DNA from: Rhizobium sp. CF080 | GTDB lineage: Bacteria > Pseudomonadota > Alphaproteobacteria > Rhizobiales > Rhizobiaceae | Length of the DNA stretch: 64,000 bases | Assembly (NCBI RefSeq): GCF_000282095.2 | Contig: NZ_AKKC02000001.1 | Span: forward strand, 124,001-188,000 | Reading direction: 5' to 3' | Shown: one piece after another, positions 8,741 to 17,798 of the stretch | Numbering within the stretch: the stretch's first letter is position 1 | How the letters are laid out: each line of letters opens with the position of its first letter | Notes under the pieces: generated by a model | The model's input: only the letters and a program-made list of their open reading frames with translations | What the model was told of the DNA's origin: nothing | Databases searched by the model: none | Made by a program: the position numbers and the translations under genes

Positions 8741-10582
8741 ATGAAGAATCTCAAGATCTCCCACCAATTGTTGGCCATGGTGGCGGTACTCATGGTGGCT
8801 TTCACCGCCGTCACCTACTATCAGATCCGCACTTCGATCGCCTCCATCTATGCCGAGCGCTACGACATGCTGCGCACCCAGGTCGAATCCGGTATTTCCA
8901 TCCTCCAGTCCTATTATGACCGGGAAAAATCGGGCGAGTTGAAGCACGAGGACGCGCAGAAACTGGCTTACGCAACCGTCGCAGGGATCAAATACGAGCC
9001 GGCCGGCTACATCTTCGGCCTGAACTACGACACGGTGACGCAGTTCCACTACAATTCCAAACTGATCGGCGTGAACCAGAAGGGTCAGCCGGACAAGATG
9101 GGCAACCTGTTCCGCGAAGAGATGGTCGCCAAGGGCCGTGCCGGCGGCGGGGTCACCACCTATTACTGGGAAAAGCCCGGCATGCCTGCCGACAAGGTCT
9201 TCGAGAAGGCGGCCTATTCCCGCGCCTTCGAACCCTGGCAGATTATTGTCGGCACGGGCGTTTACACCGACGACCTCGACGTCAAGATCAACAAGACGAT
9301 CGTGGAAGTGGTCGGCATCGGTTTCATCGCCTTCCTGCTCGCCCTCGGTGTCGCCTTCATCGTCATCCGCAATATCACCAAGCCGCTCGCCTCCGTTCAT
9401 TCGGCGCTGGAAGCGGTCGCCAACGAGAATGTCAAGCTCGCCATCCCGCATACGGACATGTCGAACGAGGTCGGCATGATGGCGAAGGCCACCCAGGCGC
9501 TGCAGGAAAAGATCCGCGAGCGTCACGCCATGGCCGAACGCGAGGAAAAGCAAAAGACGGAGCTTGACCGCGAGCGCCAGCATAACCTCGACCTGCAGCA
9601 GCAGGAAGCCGCCGTGCAGACCCGGGTGGTCTCCACCATCGGCGAAGCGCTCGAAGCGCTTGCTCAGGGTGACCTCACCGTCCGCTGCGCCGATCTCGGC
9701 TCGCGTTACGAAACCTTGCGCCACAACTTCAACGAGGCGCTTGCGCATCTCGAAGCCGCGATGAGCAAGGTCAACGCCAAGGGCATCGATATCGGCGGCT
9801 CCAAGGAGGAAATCCGCCGCGCTTCGAACGAACTGTCGCAGCGCACCGAACGCCAGGCCGCAAACCTCGAAGAGACGTCGGCGGCACTCGATGAACTCGC
9901 CGTCGCCGTTCGCCAGACGGCCGAAGGTGCACACGAGGCCGCCCAGCGCGTCACCTCGGTCAGCGCCGAAGCCAACCGTTCCGACCAGATCGTCGCCCAG
10001 GCGATCGATGCGATGGGCGGCATCGAACATTCGTCGGAAGAAATCTCCAAGATCATCGGCGTCATCGACGACATCGCCTTCCAGACCAACCTGCTGGCCC
10101 TCAATGCGGGCGTCGAAGCTGCCCGCGCCGGTGAATCCGGCAAGGGTTTCGCGGTCGTCGCCCAGGAAGTCCGCGAACTTGCCCAGCGCTCCGCCGCTGC
10201 CGCCAAGGAGATCAAGGACCAGATCTCGCGCTCTTCCGGCCAGGTGCAGAATGGCGTGCGCCTCGTCGGCGAAGCGGGCGAAGCCCTGAAGCGGATTTCC
10301 GACCAGGTGAAGGCGGCGAGCGACATCGTCGGCAAGATCGCCCATTCGGCCTCCGAACAGGACACGACGCTGCGCTCGATCTCGTCTTCGCTGAACCAGC
10401 TCGACGCGGCGACCCAGCACAATGCGGCGATGGCGGAAGAAACCACCGCCTCCGCAGAAGCGCTTGCCGCCGACACCGACGAATTGCTGAACCTGATCAG
10501 CAGCTTCCGCATCAATGCCGGCAACAATAGCGGTGCCGGCAGCCTCAACCGTGTCGCACAAAAGATGCGCCGCGCAAGCTAA
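8741..10582 (+). CDS. Methyl-accepting chemotaxis protein with Cache sensor (copy 1)
   Basis: 613-residue chemoreceptor. A transmembrane helix near residues 9-28 is followed by a periplasmic single Cache domain (about 30-185, with GYIFGLNYD and the FEPWQIIVGTGVYTDD end), a second transmembrane helix around 190-210, a HAMP domain starting RNITKPLASV, a coiled linker and the MCP signalling domain whose hairpin tip is IAFQTNLLALNAGVEAARAGE. No C-terminal CheR-docking pentapeptide is seen. A GTG 12 bases upstream is an alternative start; the ATG at 8741 aligns with the paralogue and gives exactly equal length. Ligand unknown. Confidence 0.93.
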   Translation: MKNLKISHQLLAMVAVLMVAFTAVTYYQIRTSIASIYAERYDMLRTQVESGISILQSYYDREKSGELKHEDAQKLAYATVAGIKYEPAGYIFGLNYDTVTQFHYNSKLIGVNQKGQPDKMGNLFREEMVAKGRAGGGVTTYYWEKPGMPADKVFEKAAYSRAFEPWQIIVGTGVYTDDLDVKINKTIVEVVGIGFIAFLLALGVAFIVIRNITKPLASVHSALEAVANENVKLAIPHTDMSNEVGMMAKATQALQEKIRERHAMAEREEKQKTELDRERQHNLDLQQQEAAVQTRVVSTIGEALEALAQGDLTVRCADLGSRYETLRHNFNEALAHLEAAMSKVNAKGIDIGGSKEEIRRASNELSQRTERQAANLEETSAALDELAVAVRQTAEGAHEAAQRVTSVSAEANRSDQIVAQAIDAMGGIEHSSEEISKIIGVIDDIAFQTNLLALNAGVEAARAGESGKGFAVVAQEVRELAQRSAAAAKEIKDQISRSSGQVQNGVRLVGEAGEALKRISDQVKAASDIVGKIAHSASEQDTTLRSISSSLNQLDAATQHNAAMAEETTASAEALAADTDELLNLISSFRINAGNNSGAGSLNRVAQKMRRAS

Positions 10583-10632
10583 TTGAGATTAGTCGGGGGA
10601 CGGAGAACCGCCGGGTCGAAAGATCCGGCGGT
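9743..10632. repeat. Long direct repeat, copy 1 (3' half of chemoreceptor gene)
   Basis: This 890-base block and 11981-12870 are nearly identical at a constant offset of 2238 bases. The differences I see within the coding part are synonymous third-position changes, and the identity runs on past the stop codon through a GC-rich hairpin. It marks a recent duplication or gene conversion. Confidence 0.9.
10607..10632 (+). terminator. Hairpin after chemoreceptor copy 1, weak terminator
   Basis: ACCGCCGG (10607-10614) pairs with CCGGCGGT (10625-10632). It is the same hairpin as after copy 2, but here the T run is broken (CTGTTTC), so read-through into copy 2 is likely. Confidence 0.55.
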
Positions 10633-10840
10633 CTGTTTCACAAGAGGCATTACTTTCCACTATAGGTATACATTGCAAGTATATCTCGCCATTCAGCATT
10701 TCTATTCAATTTCTTTGAGCTATTTTTCTAGCGTATTCTGTATTTTTCCTATCCTCGCCGACCTTAAACATATCCAGCTCGCGGGAAACATGCGCAGAGT
10801 TTTTTAGAATATTGAATATCCTTCTCAAAATTCGCTATTG

Positions 10841-10861
10841 TTAAATTTTTATTCAAATATT
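10841..10861 (+). promoter_or_regulatory. AT-rich box shared by both chemoreceptor genes (copy 2)
   Basis: Exact 21-base match to 8595-8615, placed 138 bases before the second chemoreceptor ATG. Similar spacing in front of both paralogues suggests a common control site. Confidence 0.45.
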
Positions 10862-10978
10862 GCGTCATATTCTCCAGAGTGTGCGATGCAGCACATCTCC
10901 ATGCGCAGGACGCGCCTCTCCATTCCGAATCATTCTTCCCGGTCGCTCAAGGCGAGCTCAATCACTTATGGAACGAAC

Positions 10979-12820
10979 ATGAAAAACCTGAGGATTTCAA
11001 ACCAGCTCGTCCTGCTGGTGCTGGCCCTGATCGCCGGCTTCGCCGTCGTGACCTATTTCGAACTCCAGGCCTCCAAGCGGGCTATCTATGCCGAGCGGTA
11101 TGGAATGCTGCGGACCCAGGTGGAGTCCGGTATCGGCATCCTCAAGAAGTTCCAGCAGCGTGAGGCGGCCGGTGAACTGACGCGCGCAGAAGCCCAGAAA
11201 CAGGCCTTTACCGCAGTCTCCGCCATGAGCTTCCAGCCCGACGGCTATCTCTTCGCCTATGACTACGATGTGAAGATGCTGATGCATCCCGATCCGAAGA
11301 AGGTCGGCGAGAGCGGCAAGGGCAAACCCGATTCCGCCGGGAAGATGTTCCGCGACGAAATGGTCTCGGTTGGCAAATCCGGCGGTGGAATTATCGATTA
11401 TTTGAGCACGACCAAGCCCGGGCAGCCTGATGGCGACTTTGCGAAGAGCTCCTATGCGAAGGCCTTCGAACCCTGGCAGATGGTGCTTGCGACAGGCGTC
11501 TACACCGATGACCTGCAGGCACAGATCCGCGGAATGGTGCTGGACGCACTCGCTATCGGCGCGCTTGCGTTGATAATCGCTCTTGCGGCTGCCTATGTGG
11601 TGATCCGCGGCATCACCAAGCCTCTGGCCGCCGTGCATGGCACGCTTCAGGCCGTCGCCGACGAAAACGTCACGATCGCCATTCCGCATACGGACATGTC
11701 GAACGAAGTGGGCATGATGGCGAAGGCCACCCAGGCGCTGCAGGAAAAGATCCGCGAACGCCATGCCATGGCCGCACGCCAGGAAGACCAGCGCCAGGAG
11801 CTCGACCGCGAGCGCCAGCAGAACCTCGACCTGCAGCAGCAAGAAGCCGCAAGCCAGGCCCGCGTCGTTTCCACCATCGGCGAAGCACTGGAATCACTCG
11901 CCCATAGCGACCTGACGATCCGCTGCGCCGATCTCGGCCCGCGTTACGAAACGCTCCGCCACAACTTCAATGATGCGCTCGTCCATCTCGAAGCCGCGAT
12001 GAGCAAGGTCAACGCCAAGGGCATCGATATCGGCGGCTCCAAGGAGGAAATCCGCCGCGCTTCGAATGAACTGTCGCAGCGTACCGAACGCCAGGCCGCA
12101 AACCTCGAAGAGACGTCGGCGGCACTCGACGAACTCGCCGTCGCCGTTCGCCAGACGGCCGAAGGTGCACACGAGGCCGCGCAGCGCGTCACCTCGGTCA
12201 GCGCCGAAGCCAACCGTTCCGACCAGATCGTCGCCCAGGCGATCGATGCGATGGGCGGCATCGAACATTCGTCGGAAGAAATCTCCAAGATTATCGGCGT
12301 GATCGACGACATCGCCTTCCAGACCAACCTGCTGGCCCTCAACGCGGGCGTCGAAGCTGCCCGCGCCGGTGAATCCGGCAAGGGTTTCGCGGTCGTCGCC
12401 CAGGAAGTCCGCGAACTTGCCCAGCGCTCCGCCGCTGCGGCCAAAGAGATCAAGGACCAGATCTCGCGCTCTTCCGGCCAGGTGCAGAACGGCGTGCGCC
12501 TCGTCGGCGAAGCGGGCGAAGCCCTGAAGCGGATTTCCGACCAGGTGAAGGCGGCGAGCGACATCGTCGGCAAGATCGCCCATTCGGCCTCCGAACAGGA
12601 CACAACGCTGCGCTCGATCTCGTCTTCGCTGAACCAGCTCGACGCGGCAACCCAGCACAATGCGGCGATGGCCGAAGAAACCACCGCCTCCGCAGAAGCG
12701 CTTGCCGCAGACACCGACGAATTGCTGAACCTGATCAGCAGCTTCCGCATCAATGCCGGCAACAATAGCGGTGCCGGCAGCCTCAACCGCGTCGCACAGA
12801 AGATGCGCCGCGCAAGCTAA
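10979..12820 (+). CDS. Methyl-accepting chemotaxis protein with Cache sensor (copy 2)
   Basis: 613 residues, same architecture as the receptor just upstream: membrane helix, Cache sensor (GYLFAYDYDVKMLMHP, FEPWQMVLATGVYTDD), second helix, HAMP (RGITKPLAAV), MCP signalling domain. From about residue 336 to the end the two proteins are identical, while the sensor halves are clearly diverged, so the pair should signal to the same kinase but sense different ligands. The ATG at 10979 gives MKNLRISNQL, matching copy 1. It ends in a stronger terminator than copy 1. Confidence 0.93.
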   Translation: MKNLRISNQLVLLVLALIAGFAVVTYFELQASKRAIYAERYGMLRTQVESGIGILKKFQQREAAGELTRAEAQKQAFTAVSAMSFQPDGYLFAYDYDVKMLMHPDPKKVGESGKGKPDSAGKMFRDEMVSVGKSGGGIIDYLSTTKPGQPDGDFAKSSYAKAFEPWQMVLATGVYTDDLQAQIRGMVLDALAIGALALIIALAAAYVVIRGITKPLAAVHGTLQAVADENVTIAIPHTDMSNEVGMMAKATQALQEKIRERHAMAARQEDQRQELDRERQQNLDLQQQEAASQARVVSTIGEALESLAHSDLTIRCADLGPRYETLRHNFNDALVHLEAAMSKVNAKGIDIGGSKEEIRRASNELSQRTERQAANLEETSAALDELAVAVRQTAEGAHEAAQRVTSVSAEANRSDQIVAQAIDAMGGIEHSSEEISKIIGVIDDIAFQTNLLALNAGVEAARAGESGKGFAVVAQEVRELAQRSAAAAKEIKDQISRSSGQVQNGVRLVGEAGEALKRISDQVKAASDIVGKIAHSASEQDTTLRSISSSLNQLDAATQHNAAMAEETTASAEALAADTDELLNLISSFRINAGNNSGAGSLNRVAQKMRRAS

Positions 12821-12870
12821 TTGAGATTAGTCGGGGGACGGAGAACCGCCGGGTCGAAAGATCCGGCGGT
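11981..12870. repeat. Long direct repeat, copy 2
   Basis: Partner of 9743-10632 (offset 2238 bases). It covers the last 280 codons of the second chemoreceptor, the stop and the following hairpin. Confidence 0.9.
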
Positions 12871-12876
12871 TTTTTT
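12845..12876 (+). terminator. Rho-independent terminator after chemoreceptor copy 2
   Basis: ACCGCCGG (12845-12852) and CCGGCGGT (12863-12870) form an 8-bp GC stem followed by TTTTTTT. It ends just before the convergent glyS stop at 12884. Confidence 0.88.
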
Positions 12877-12883
12877 GTTCGGG

Positions 12884-15100
12884 TTAGCCGCTGATCTTCG
12901 AGAAATCCGCAACCGTCGCGGTCGCTTCGCGGATGGCCTTCAGGAGCGCCAGGCGGTTGGCGCGGATCGCCGTGTCCTCGTCGTTGACCAGCACGTCCTC
13001 GAAGAATGTGTCGACGGGCGCGCGCAGCTTCGACAGGGCTTCCATGGCCGAGCGGAAGTCTTCCCTGGCGACCGCCTCGGACGCTTCCTTCGAGGCGACC
13101 ACGATGGCCGCCCAGAGCGCCTTTTCGGCATCGAGCCTCAGCAGTTCGTCCGAAACGCCATCGGCGACGACGGTGCCCTTCTTCTCTTCGGCGGCGAGGA
13201 GTTGCACGGCACGCTTGGTGCCGGCGAGCAGGTTCTTGCCGTCTTCCGAGGTGATGAACGCCGTCAGCGCCTCGACGCGGCGGGCGACCAGCAGGAGGTC
13301 GTCAGCATCCGGTGTCAGGACTGCGTCGATGAGGTCGTGGCGGGCGCCCTGATCGCGGAGGTAGACTTTCAGGCGGTCGTGGAAGAAGGAGAGGAGATCC
13401 GTAATGACGACGTCTTTCGACACGTCAGTGACAAATGGCTTTATGTCTTCGATCGGCAGAATCGCTGTTCTCAAAACGGTATTCAGCGGCAGGCGGATCT
13501 TCCGCTCCAGCAGCATGCGCACCACGCCCAATGCCGCGCGGCGAAGCGCAAAGGGGTCCTTGGAGCCGGTCGGCTTTTCGTCGATCGCCCAGAAACCAAC
13601 CAGCGTGTCGAGCTTGTCCGCAAGCGCTACCGTCAGCCCGACCTTGTCTTCAGGAAGGCGATCCGACGGGCCGTTCGGCTTCCAGTGATCCTCGATGGCG
13701 GCTGCGACAGAGGCATCCTCGCCCTGCAGCATCGCGTATTTGCGGCCCATCAGGCCCTGCAGTTCGGGGAATTCGCCGACGGCTTCGGTGCGCAGGTCGG
13801 CCTTGGCTAAAACCGCGGCACGATCGACGAGGGCCGGATCGGCCCCGACGATCGGCGCCAAATGCGCTGCCAGATCGCGAATGCGGCGAACGCGCTCCCC
13901 TTGCGTGCCGAGCTTGGCATGGAACGTCACGTTCAGCGCATCGAGCTTCGCCATGCGCTGGTCGAGCGGCTTCTTGAGGTCGAGGTCGAACTTCGCAGCG
14001 GATTCCTTCAGCGTGTCTAGGTCCGGCATGTCGCCCTGGTCGCGGGTCCAGAAATGCTTGGCGTCGGAGAGGCGGGCGCGCACGACCTTGCCGTTGCCGT
14101 GCATGATCTCCTTGCCGCCGTCCTTCGCCTCGATGTTCGAAATGAGGATGAAGCGGTTGGAGAGGCCCTCGCCGCCGGTCTGCGGGCGGGTGACGAAACA
14201 TTTCTGGTTGGTCTTGATGGTCAGACGGATGATTTCGGACGGGATTTCGAGATAGTCCTCTTCGAACTCGCCCATCAGCACGTGCGGCCATTCGACGAGG
14301 CCGGAGACTTCCTCCAGCAGGCCTTCGTCCTCGACCAGGTCGAGGCCGTTGGCGAAGGCGAGGTCGCGGGCGTCGTGCAGGATGACGTCCTTGCGGCGGT
14401 CGGCATCGAGCATGACCTTCGCCTTTTCAAGGCTCGTCACATAGTCGTCGAAACGGCGCACGGTGATCGCATCAGGCGCATGGAAACGGTGGCCGTAGGT
14501 GATGTTGCTGGCGGTCAGCCCGTCGATCTCGAAGGGGATGACCTGGGTTTCGTCATGTTCCGGGCCGAAGACGCAGACGATCGACTGCAGCGGGCGCACC
14601 CAGCGCAGGCTTTCCGGACCCTTGCCCTCGACGCCGGCGAAACGGGCACCCTTCGGCATGGAGGCGGCGCCCCAGCGCATCGATTTCGGCCAGGGGAAAT
14701 TGCGGATGATGCCGGGCATCACCTCGGCGATGATCTCTTCCGCCGGACGGCCGGGCTTGGAGATGACCGCGACGTAGAAATCGCCCTTCTTCGGGTCGTT
14801 GACGACCTGGGCTTCGGAGATCGACGACAGGCCGGCGCCGCGCAAAAAGCCGGCGATGGCGCCTTCGGGGGCGTCGGTGCGCGGACCCTTGCGCTCCTCG
14901 CGCTGGTCGGCCGAGCGGGCCGTCAGGCCGCGGATATCCAGCGTCAGGCGGCGCGGCGTCCAGTATTCGCGCGCACCCTCATAGGTCAGGCCCGCTTCCA
15001 CCAGCGCGTCGGTGACGAGCTTTTTCAGGTCTCCCGCCGCCTTGCGCTGCATGCGGGCGGGAATTTCCTCGGAGCGGAGTTCGAGAAGCAGATCGGGCAT
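12884..15100 (-). CDS. glyS: Glycine-tRNA ligase beta subunit
   Basis: 738-residue beta chain of the alpha2-beta2 bacterial glycyl-tRNA synthetase; it supplies tRNA recognition while GlyQ has the catalytic site. Family starts [17 protein letters not shown], with the HD-like segment [15 protein letters not shown] and [14 protein letters not shown] toward the middle and a C-terminal anticodon-binding-like region. Full length. Its partner glyQ lies 5 kb upstream on the same strand with five genes between (lemA, aroA, DUF2207, higB, higA), a wider split than usual. Confidence 0.97.
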   Translation of the reverse strand: MPDLLLELRSEEIPARMQRKAAGDLKKLVTDALVEAGLTYEGAREYWTPRRLTLDIRGLTARSADQREERKGPRTDAPEGAIAGFLRGAGLSSISEAQVVNDPKKGDFYVAVISKPGRPAEEIIAEVMPGIIRNFPWPKSMRWGAASMPKGARFAGVEGKGPESLRWVRPLQSIVCVFGPEHDETQVIPFEIDGLTASNITYGHRFHAPDAITVRRFDDYVTSLEKAKVMLDADRRKDVILHDARDLAFANGLDLVEDEGLLEEVSGLVEWPHVLMGEFEEDYLEIPSEIIRLTIKTNQKCFVTRPQTGGEGLSNRFILISNIEAKDGGKEIMHGNGKVVRARLSDAKHFWTRDQGDMPDLDTLKESAAKFDLDLKKPLDQRMAKLDALNVTFHAKLGTQGERVRRIRDLAAHLAPIVGADPALVDRAAVLAKADLRTEAVGEFPELQGLMGRKYAMLQGEDASVAAAIEDHWKPNGPSDRLPEDKVGLTVALADKLDTLVGFWAIDEKPTGSKDPFALRRAALGVVRMLLERKIRLPLNTVLRTAILPIEDIKPFVTDVSKDVVITDLLSFFHDRLKVYLRDQGARHDLIDAVLTPDADDLLLVARRVEALTAFITSEDGKNLLAGTKRAVQLLAAEEKKGTVVADGVSDELLRLDAEKALWAAIVVASKEASEAVAREDFRSAMEALSKLRAPVDTFFEDVLVNDEDTAIRANRLALLKAIREATATVADFSKISG

Positions 15101-15190
15101 GATGATGTCTTTGCGCTAACAATAAGGTCGCGGCGGACTTAGCAAGCCCGTCGCCAAAAGTCATCAGTCGGATTGGGGAAAGTCCGGCAA

Positions 15191-15487
15191 TCAGGCAGCG
15201 TTGATGACCGGAAGCGCAGCGATTTCCTCGCGCTTTGCGGCACTTTCGATCTTCAGGTCGTAACTGGTCTGGAGATTCATCCAGAATTCCGGCGTGGTGT
15301 CGAAAAACCGGCCCAGGCGAAGCGCGGTATCGGTGGTGACCGACGTCTGCTCTGCAACCAGCCGTTCGATGCGGGTGCGCGGGACATTCAGCTTCTTCGC
15401 CAGGGCGCCGGCACTCAGATGAAGCGGGCCCAAGTATTCTTCGCGCAGGATTTCACCGGGATGAACGGGAGGAAGAAGGCTCGCCAT
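15191..15487 (-). CDS. higA: HigA family antitoxin
   Basis: 98-residue XRE-type helix-turn-helix antitoxin. Signature PPVHPGEILREEYL at the N-terminus, DNA-binding helices around ALAKKLNVPRTRIERLV and the LGRFFDTTPEFWMNLQ block typical of HigA. It neutralises HigB and should repress the operon. The ATG at 15487 follows a GAGACGAG purine run; a TTG at 15502 would overlap the higB stop and is the alternative. Toxin-first order (higB then higA) is normal for this family. Confidence 0.9.
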   Translation of the reverse strand: MASLLPPVHPGEILREEYLGPLHLSAGALAKKLNVPRTRIERLVAEQTSVTTDTALRLGRFFDTTPEFWMNLQTSYDLKIESAAKREEIAALPVINAA

Positions 15488-15498
15488 GCTCGTCTCTT

Positions 15499-15783
15499 TC
15501 AATGGTAATCGACAATCTCAACCTGTTCGGCACCGGCCGTCGTCCAGACGAAGCAGATGCGCCACTGATCATTGATGCGGATGGAGTGCTGCCCCTCGCG
15601 ATCGCCTTTCAGCGCCTCCAGATGATTGCCCGGTGGTGAGCGCAGGTCGTGCAATTCCATCGCATTTTCAATCATCGTCAGCTTTCGCACGGCTCTTCTT
15701 GCAAGATCGGCAGGAAAGCCTTTCGGCACCCTGCCGCTGGCAACCGCCTGCGTCATCGCATCGGCATAGGAGCGGATCACCAT
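15499..15783 (-). CDS. higB: HigB/RelE family toxin
   Basis: 94-residue toxin of the RelE/ParE superfamily, a ribosome-dependent mRNA endonuclease in characterised members. Family marks are KGFPADLARRAVRKL, the DLRSPPGNHLEALKGD loop, IRINDQWRICF and the end VEIVDYH. ATG at 15783 with GAGGGCGAGG just upstream. It ends 11 bases before the chosen higA start, so the two are translationally coupled. The operator lies directly before it. Confidence 0.92.
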   Translation of the reverse strand: MVIRSYADAMTQAVASGRVPKGFPADLARRAVRKLTMIENAMELHDLRSPPGNHLEALKGDREGQHSIRINDQWRICFVWTTAGAEQVEIVDYH

Positions 15784-15794
15784 ACCTCGCCCTC

Positions 15795-15822
15795 ATGTAT
15801 CACGAGACGATACATGTTTCAA
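15795..15822 (-). promoter_or_regulatory. higBA operator and promoter
   Basis: The inverted repeat ATGTATC (15795-15801) / GATACAT (15809-15815), seven bases apart, sits 12 bases before higB. On the minus strand TTGAAA (15817-15822) is a fitting -35 and ATACAT or TACATG, 16-17 bases on, a fitting -10, so the palindrome lies inside the promoter as expected for autorepression by HigA. Transcript would be nearly leaderless. Confidence 0.6.
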
Positions 15823-15824
15823 TC

Positions 15825-17753
15825 TCACCAGCCGCCTCCGCCGCCGCCACCTCCGCCGCCGCCGGACGAACCGCCCGAGAAGCCGGAGGAGGACGAGGAG
15901 GATTTTGGAGCGGGGATGGTCGAGGCGATGGTGGAGGCCATCGAGGAGGAGAAGCCGCCAATGCGGTCGCCGAAGTTTGAACCGTAATTGCCGCTATACC
16001 AGCCGGGCGCATAGGCGCCGGCGGCAGCGCCGGCCGCGGCACTCGCAAGCCAGATCTCGAATGTGGTGCTCCACGGCTTTTCGACACCGAGCGCCACCGC
16101 ATAGGGCAGCAGCTTTTCGAAATGCTGCGGCGACATGGTGGGCGCGCCGGCCGTGTTCATGCGGTCCTTTTCGGCAAGCGTCAGGTAGATACGCAGGCCC
16201 TCGATGCCGTCCATCAGCTTGCGTCCGAGCGGCGTCGGCGCACCTATCAGGAAGAAGAAGATGACGTTGGCGAGCACGATGCCGCCGACCGAGACCAGGA
16301 TCGGCCAATGCTCGTTGCCGGTCATTTCCGACATGATCGCCACAAGGACTGCCGAGCCGATCGACAGCGCCACCAGGCCGATAAAACCAAGGATCACGAC
16401 CGACACGATTTTCGAAATCAGCGACGAGCCGCGGCGCAGGCCCTTGCCGAACGCGGCAGCGAGCACGCCGAAGACCACGGCAAAAAAGGCCGGGATGATC
16501 AGCATGGCGATCATGTCCGGCTCGAGATTGCCGAAGACGATCAACGCAAGGATGGAAAGTACGCTCAGGATGACGCCGCCGATCACGTAACCCTTGTTGC
16601 CGTTGTAATATTTGCCGCGGTGTTCCTTCTCGATCGCCTGGCGGAAGCTCGCGCCGATCGACTGAACAGTGGTGCCGTGCGCCTCGTCGATCACCAGTGC
16701 CTGCCCCTTGGCACCGATGGAACCGAGGATCGAGGCCTGGCCGATCGGCACTTCCCTGGGCACGGCCTTGTCGGTGCGCCGGATGACGATTTTTTCCGCG
16801 AGATCCTCCAGCGTCACATAACCCTTGACCGCCAGATCGAGCGCGCTTGCGGCGAAAGCCGTCCAGCCGCCGCCGGAAAATCCCTTGTTGTCGATATAGT
16901 TGACCAGGGCCGGCGACAGACCCTCCGGCGCATCCCAGCGCGGCACCACGACGCCGCGGTCCGGGTCGCGGCCGACGCGGGTCCAGAAAAGCGCATAATA
17001 ACCGACGACGAGGACGAGGCCGACGATCGAGATGATCGTCCCGATATTGTCGCGCCACCACCAGGCGCTTTCCTGTTCTTTCGAAGGGGGAGCGACGATC
17101 CCCTTGGGAAAGCCCGCGACGATCGTCAGGCCTTCCTGCAAACCGAGCGGCCTTGTGGTCGAAAAGACCGCCTGATTGCCGTTCGCCTGCATGCGGGCAT
17201 TGCGGGCGGTGGATCCGAGCGGGCCGGTATAGGCAGCGGTCTGGGTTATCCGCGCCGCACCCGGCAAGGTCACCCGCGCCGAGGCCTGGGCGATGCGGAA
17301 CTCCCAGCCATTGCCGGTAACGTTCCAGTAAAGCTCGTCGTGGTCGTCGAAATAGCGGATCTGCCGGTCGGTCCTGTAGGTGAAGACGAAAGTGTGCTCG
17401 CCATCCCGAAGGAACACGTCCTTATCGCCGGAATAGATGCGGATGCCGCCGGTGACGCTTTCCGTGTGGAAGGGCTCTGCCTGGCCATCGCGGGTGACTG
17501 AAACGACCTCGAAGCCGACCCGCACCGTGCGGCCGTTGGCGTCCTGCATCGTCAGCGGGAAATCGCGAAACAGGCCGCGCTTGATCCTGTCGCCTTCCGC
17601 ATTGGCGATGATCGTTTCGGTCACCGTCAGGTCGCCGTTGTCGGCGACCTGGATGTCGGAATGATAGGAGCGGATATATTCCTCTGCCGCGGCGGGCAGC
17701 GCCGCCGACAAGCAGAGAAGCAGAGCCAGACCAAAGCCGGAGAACCACCGCAT
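15825..17753 (-). CDS. DUF2207 domain membrane protein with polyglycine tail
   Basis: 642 residues. Signal peptide (FGLALLLCLSAALPAAA), an extracytoplasmic DUF2207 domain of about 200 residues (YHSDIQVADNGDLTVTETI, GLFRDFPLTMQD), a membrane helix (IGTIISIVGLVLVVGYYALFW), a cytoplasmic segment, then three more hydrophobic helices and a C-terminus of serine and glycine ending in about ten consecutive glycines and Trp. DUF2207 proteins are often found with LemA, as here with lemA two genes upstream. Role unknown. ATG at 17753 chosen; GTG at 17756 or 17777 also possible, all served by AGGAG. Confidence 0.85.
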   Translation of the reverse strand: MRWFSGFGLALLLCLSAALPAAAEEYIRSYHSDIQVADNGDLTVTETIIANAEGDRIKRGLFRDFPLTMQDANGRTVRVGFEVVSVTRDGQAEPFHTESVTGGIRIYSGDKDVFLRDGEHTFVFTYRTDRQIRYFDDHDELYWNVTGNGWEFRIAQASARVTLPGAARITQTAAYTGPLGSTARNARMQANGNQAVFSTTRPLGLQEGLTIVAGFPKGIVAPPSKEQESAWWWRDNIGTIISIVGLVLVVGYYALFWTRVGRDPDRGVVVPRWDAPEGLSPALVNYIDNKGFSGGGWTAFAASALDLAVKGYVTLEDLAEKIVIRRTDKAVPREVPIGQASILGSIGAKGQALVIDEAHGTTVQSIGASFRQAIEKEHRGKYYNGNKGYVIGGVILSVLSILALIVFGNLEPDMIAMLIIPAFFAVVFGVLAAAFGKGLRRGSSLISKIVSVVILGFIGLVALSIGSAVLVAIMSEMTGNEHWPILVSVGGIVLANVIFFFLIGAPTPLGRKLMDGIEGLRIYLTLAEKDRMNTAGAPTMSPQHFEKLLPYAVALGVEKPWSTTFEIWLASAAAGAAAGAYAPGWYSGNYGSNFGDRIGGFSSSMASTIASTIPAPKSSSSSSGFSGGSSGGGGGGGGGGGW

Positions 17754-17798
17754 CACGACATTTCTCCTCTTCGGCACGGGCCGATCCGGGTTTTCCGT

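Larger units (their letters stand above)
10583..10978 (+). other. Gene-free gap between the chemoreceptor genes
   Basis: About 400 bases. It starts with the tail of the direct repeat, including the hairpin at 10607-10632, then becomes strongly AT-rich, and carries the shared box at 10841-10861. A frame open from 10838 runs into the second receptor but lacks any family match before the ATG at 10979, so I read it as promoter and leader. Confidence 0.6.

Noticed and set aside
8678..10561. 627-codon minus-strand frame
   Set aside because: Mirror of the first chemoreceptor gene; composition follows the codons of the real gene on the other strand.
10838..10978. Extended N-terminus of the second chemoreceptor
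   Set aside because: The 47 extra codons are AT-rich promoter-like DNA with no match to copy 1; the ATG at 10979 makes both proteins 613 residues.
16122..17501. 459-codon plus-strand frame
   Set aside because: Antisense shadow of the DUF2207 gene; high-GC bias keeps the opposite frame open, and there is no ribosome site or family motif.
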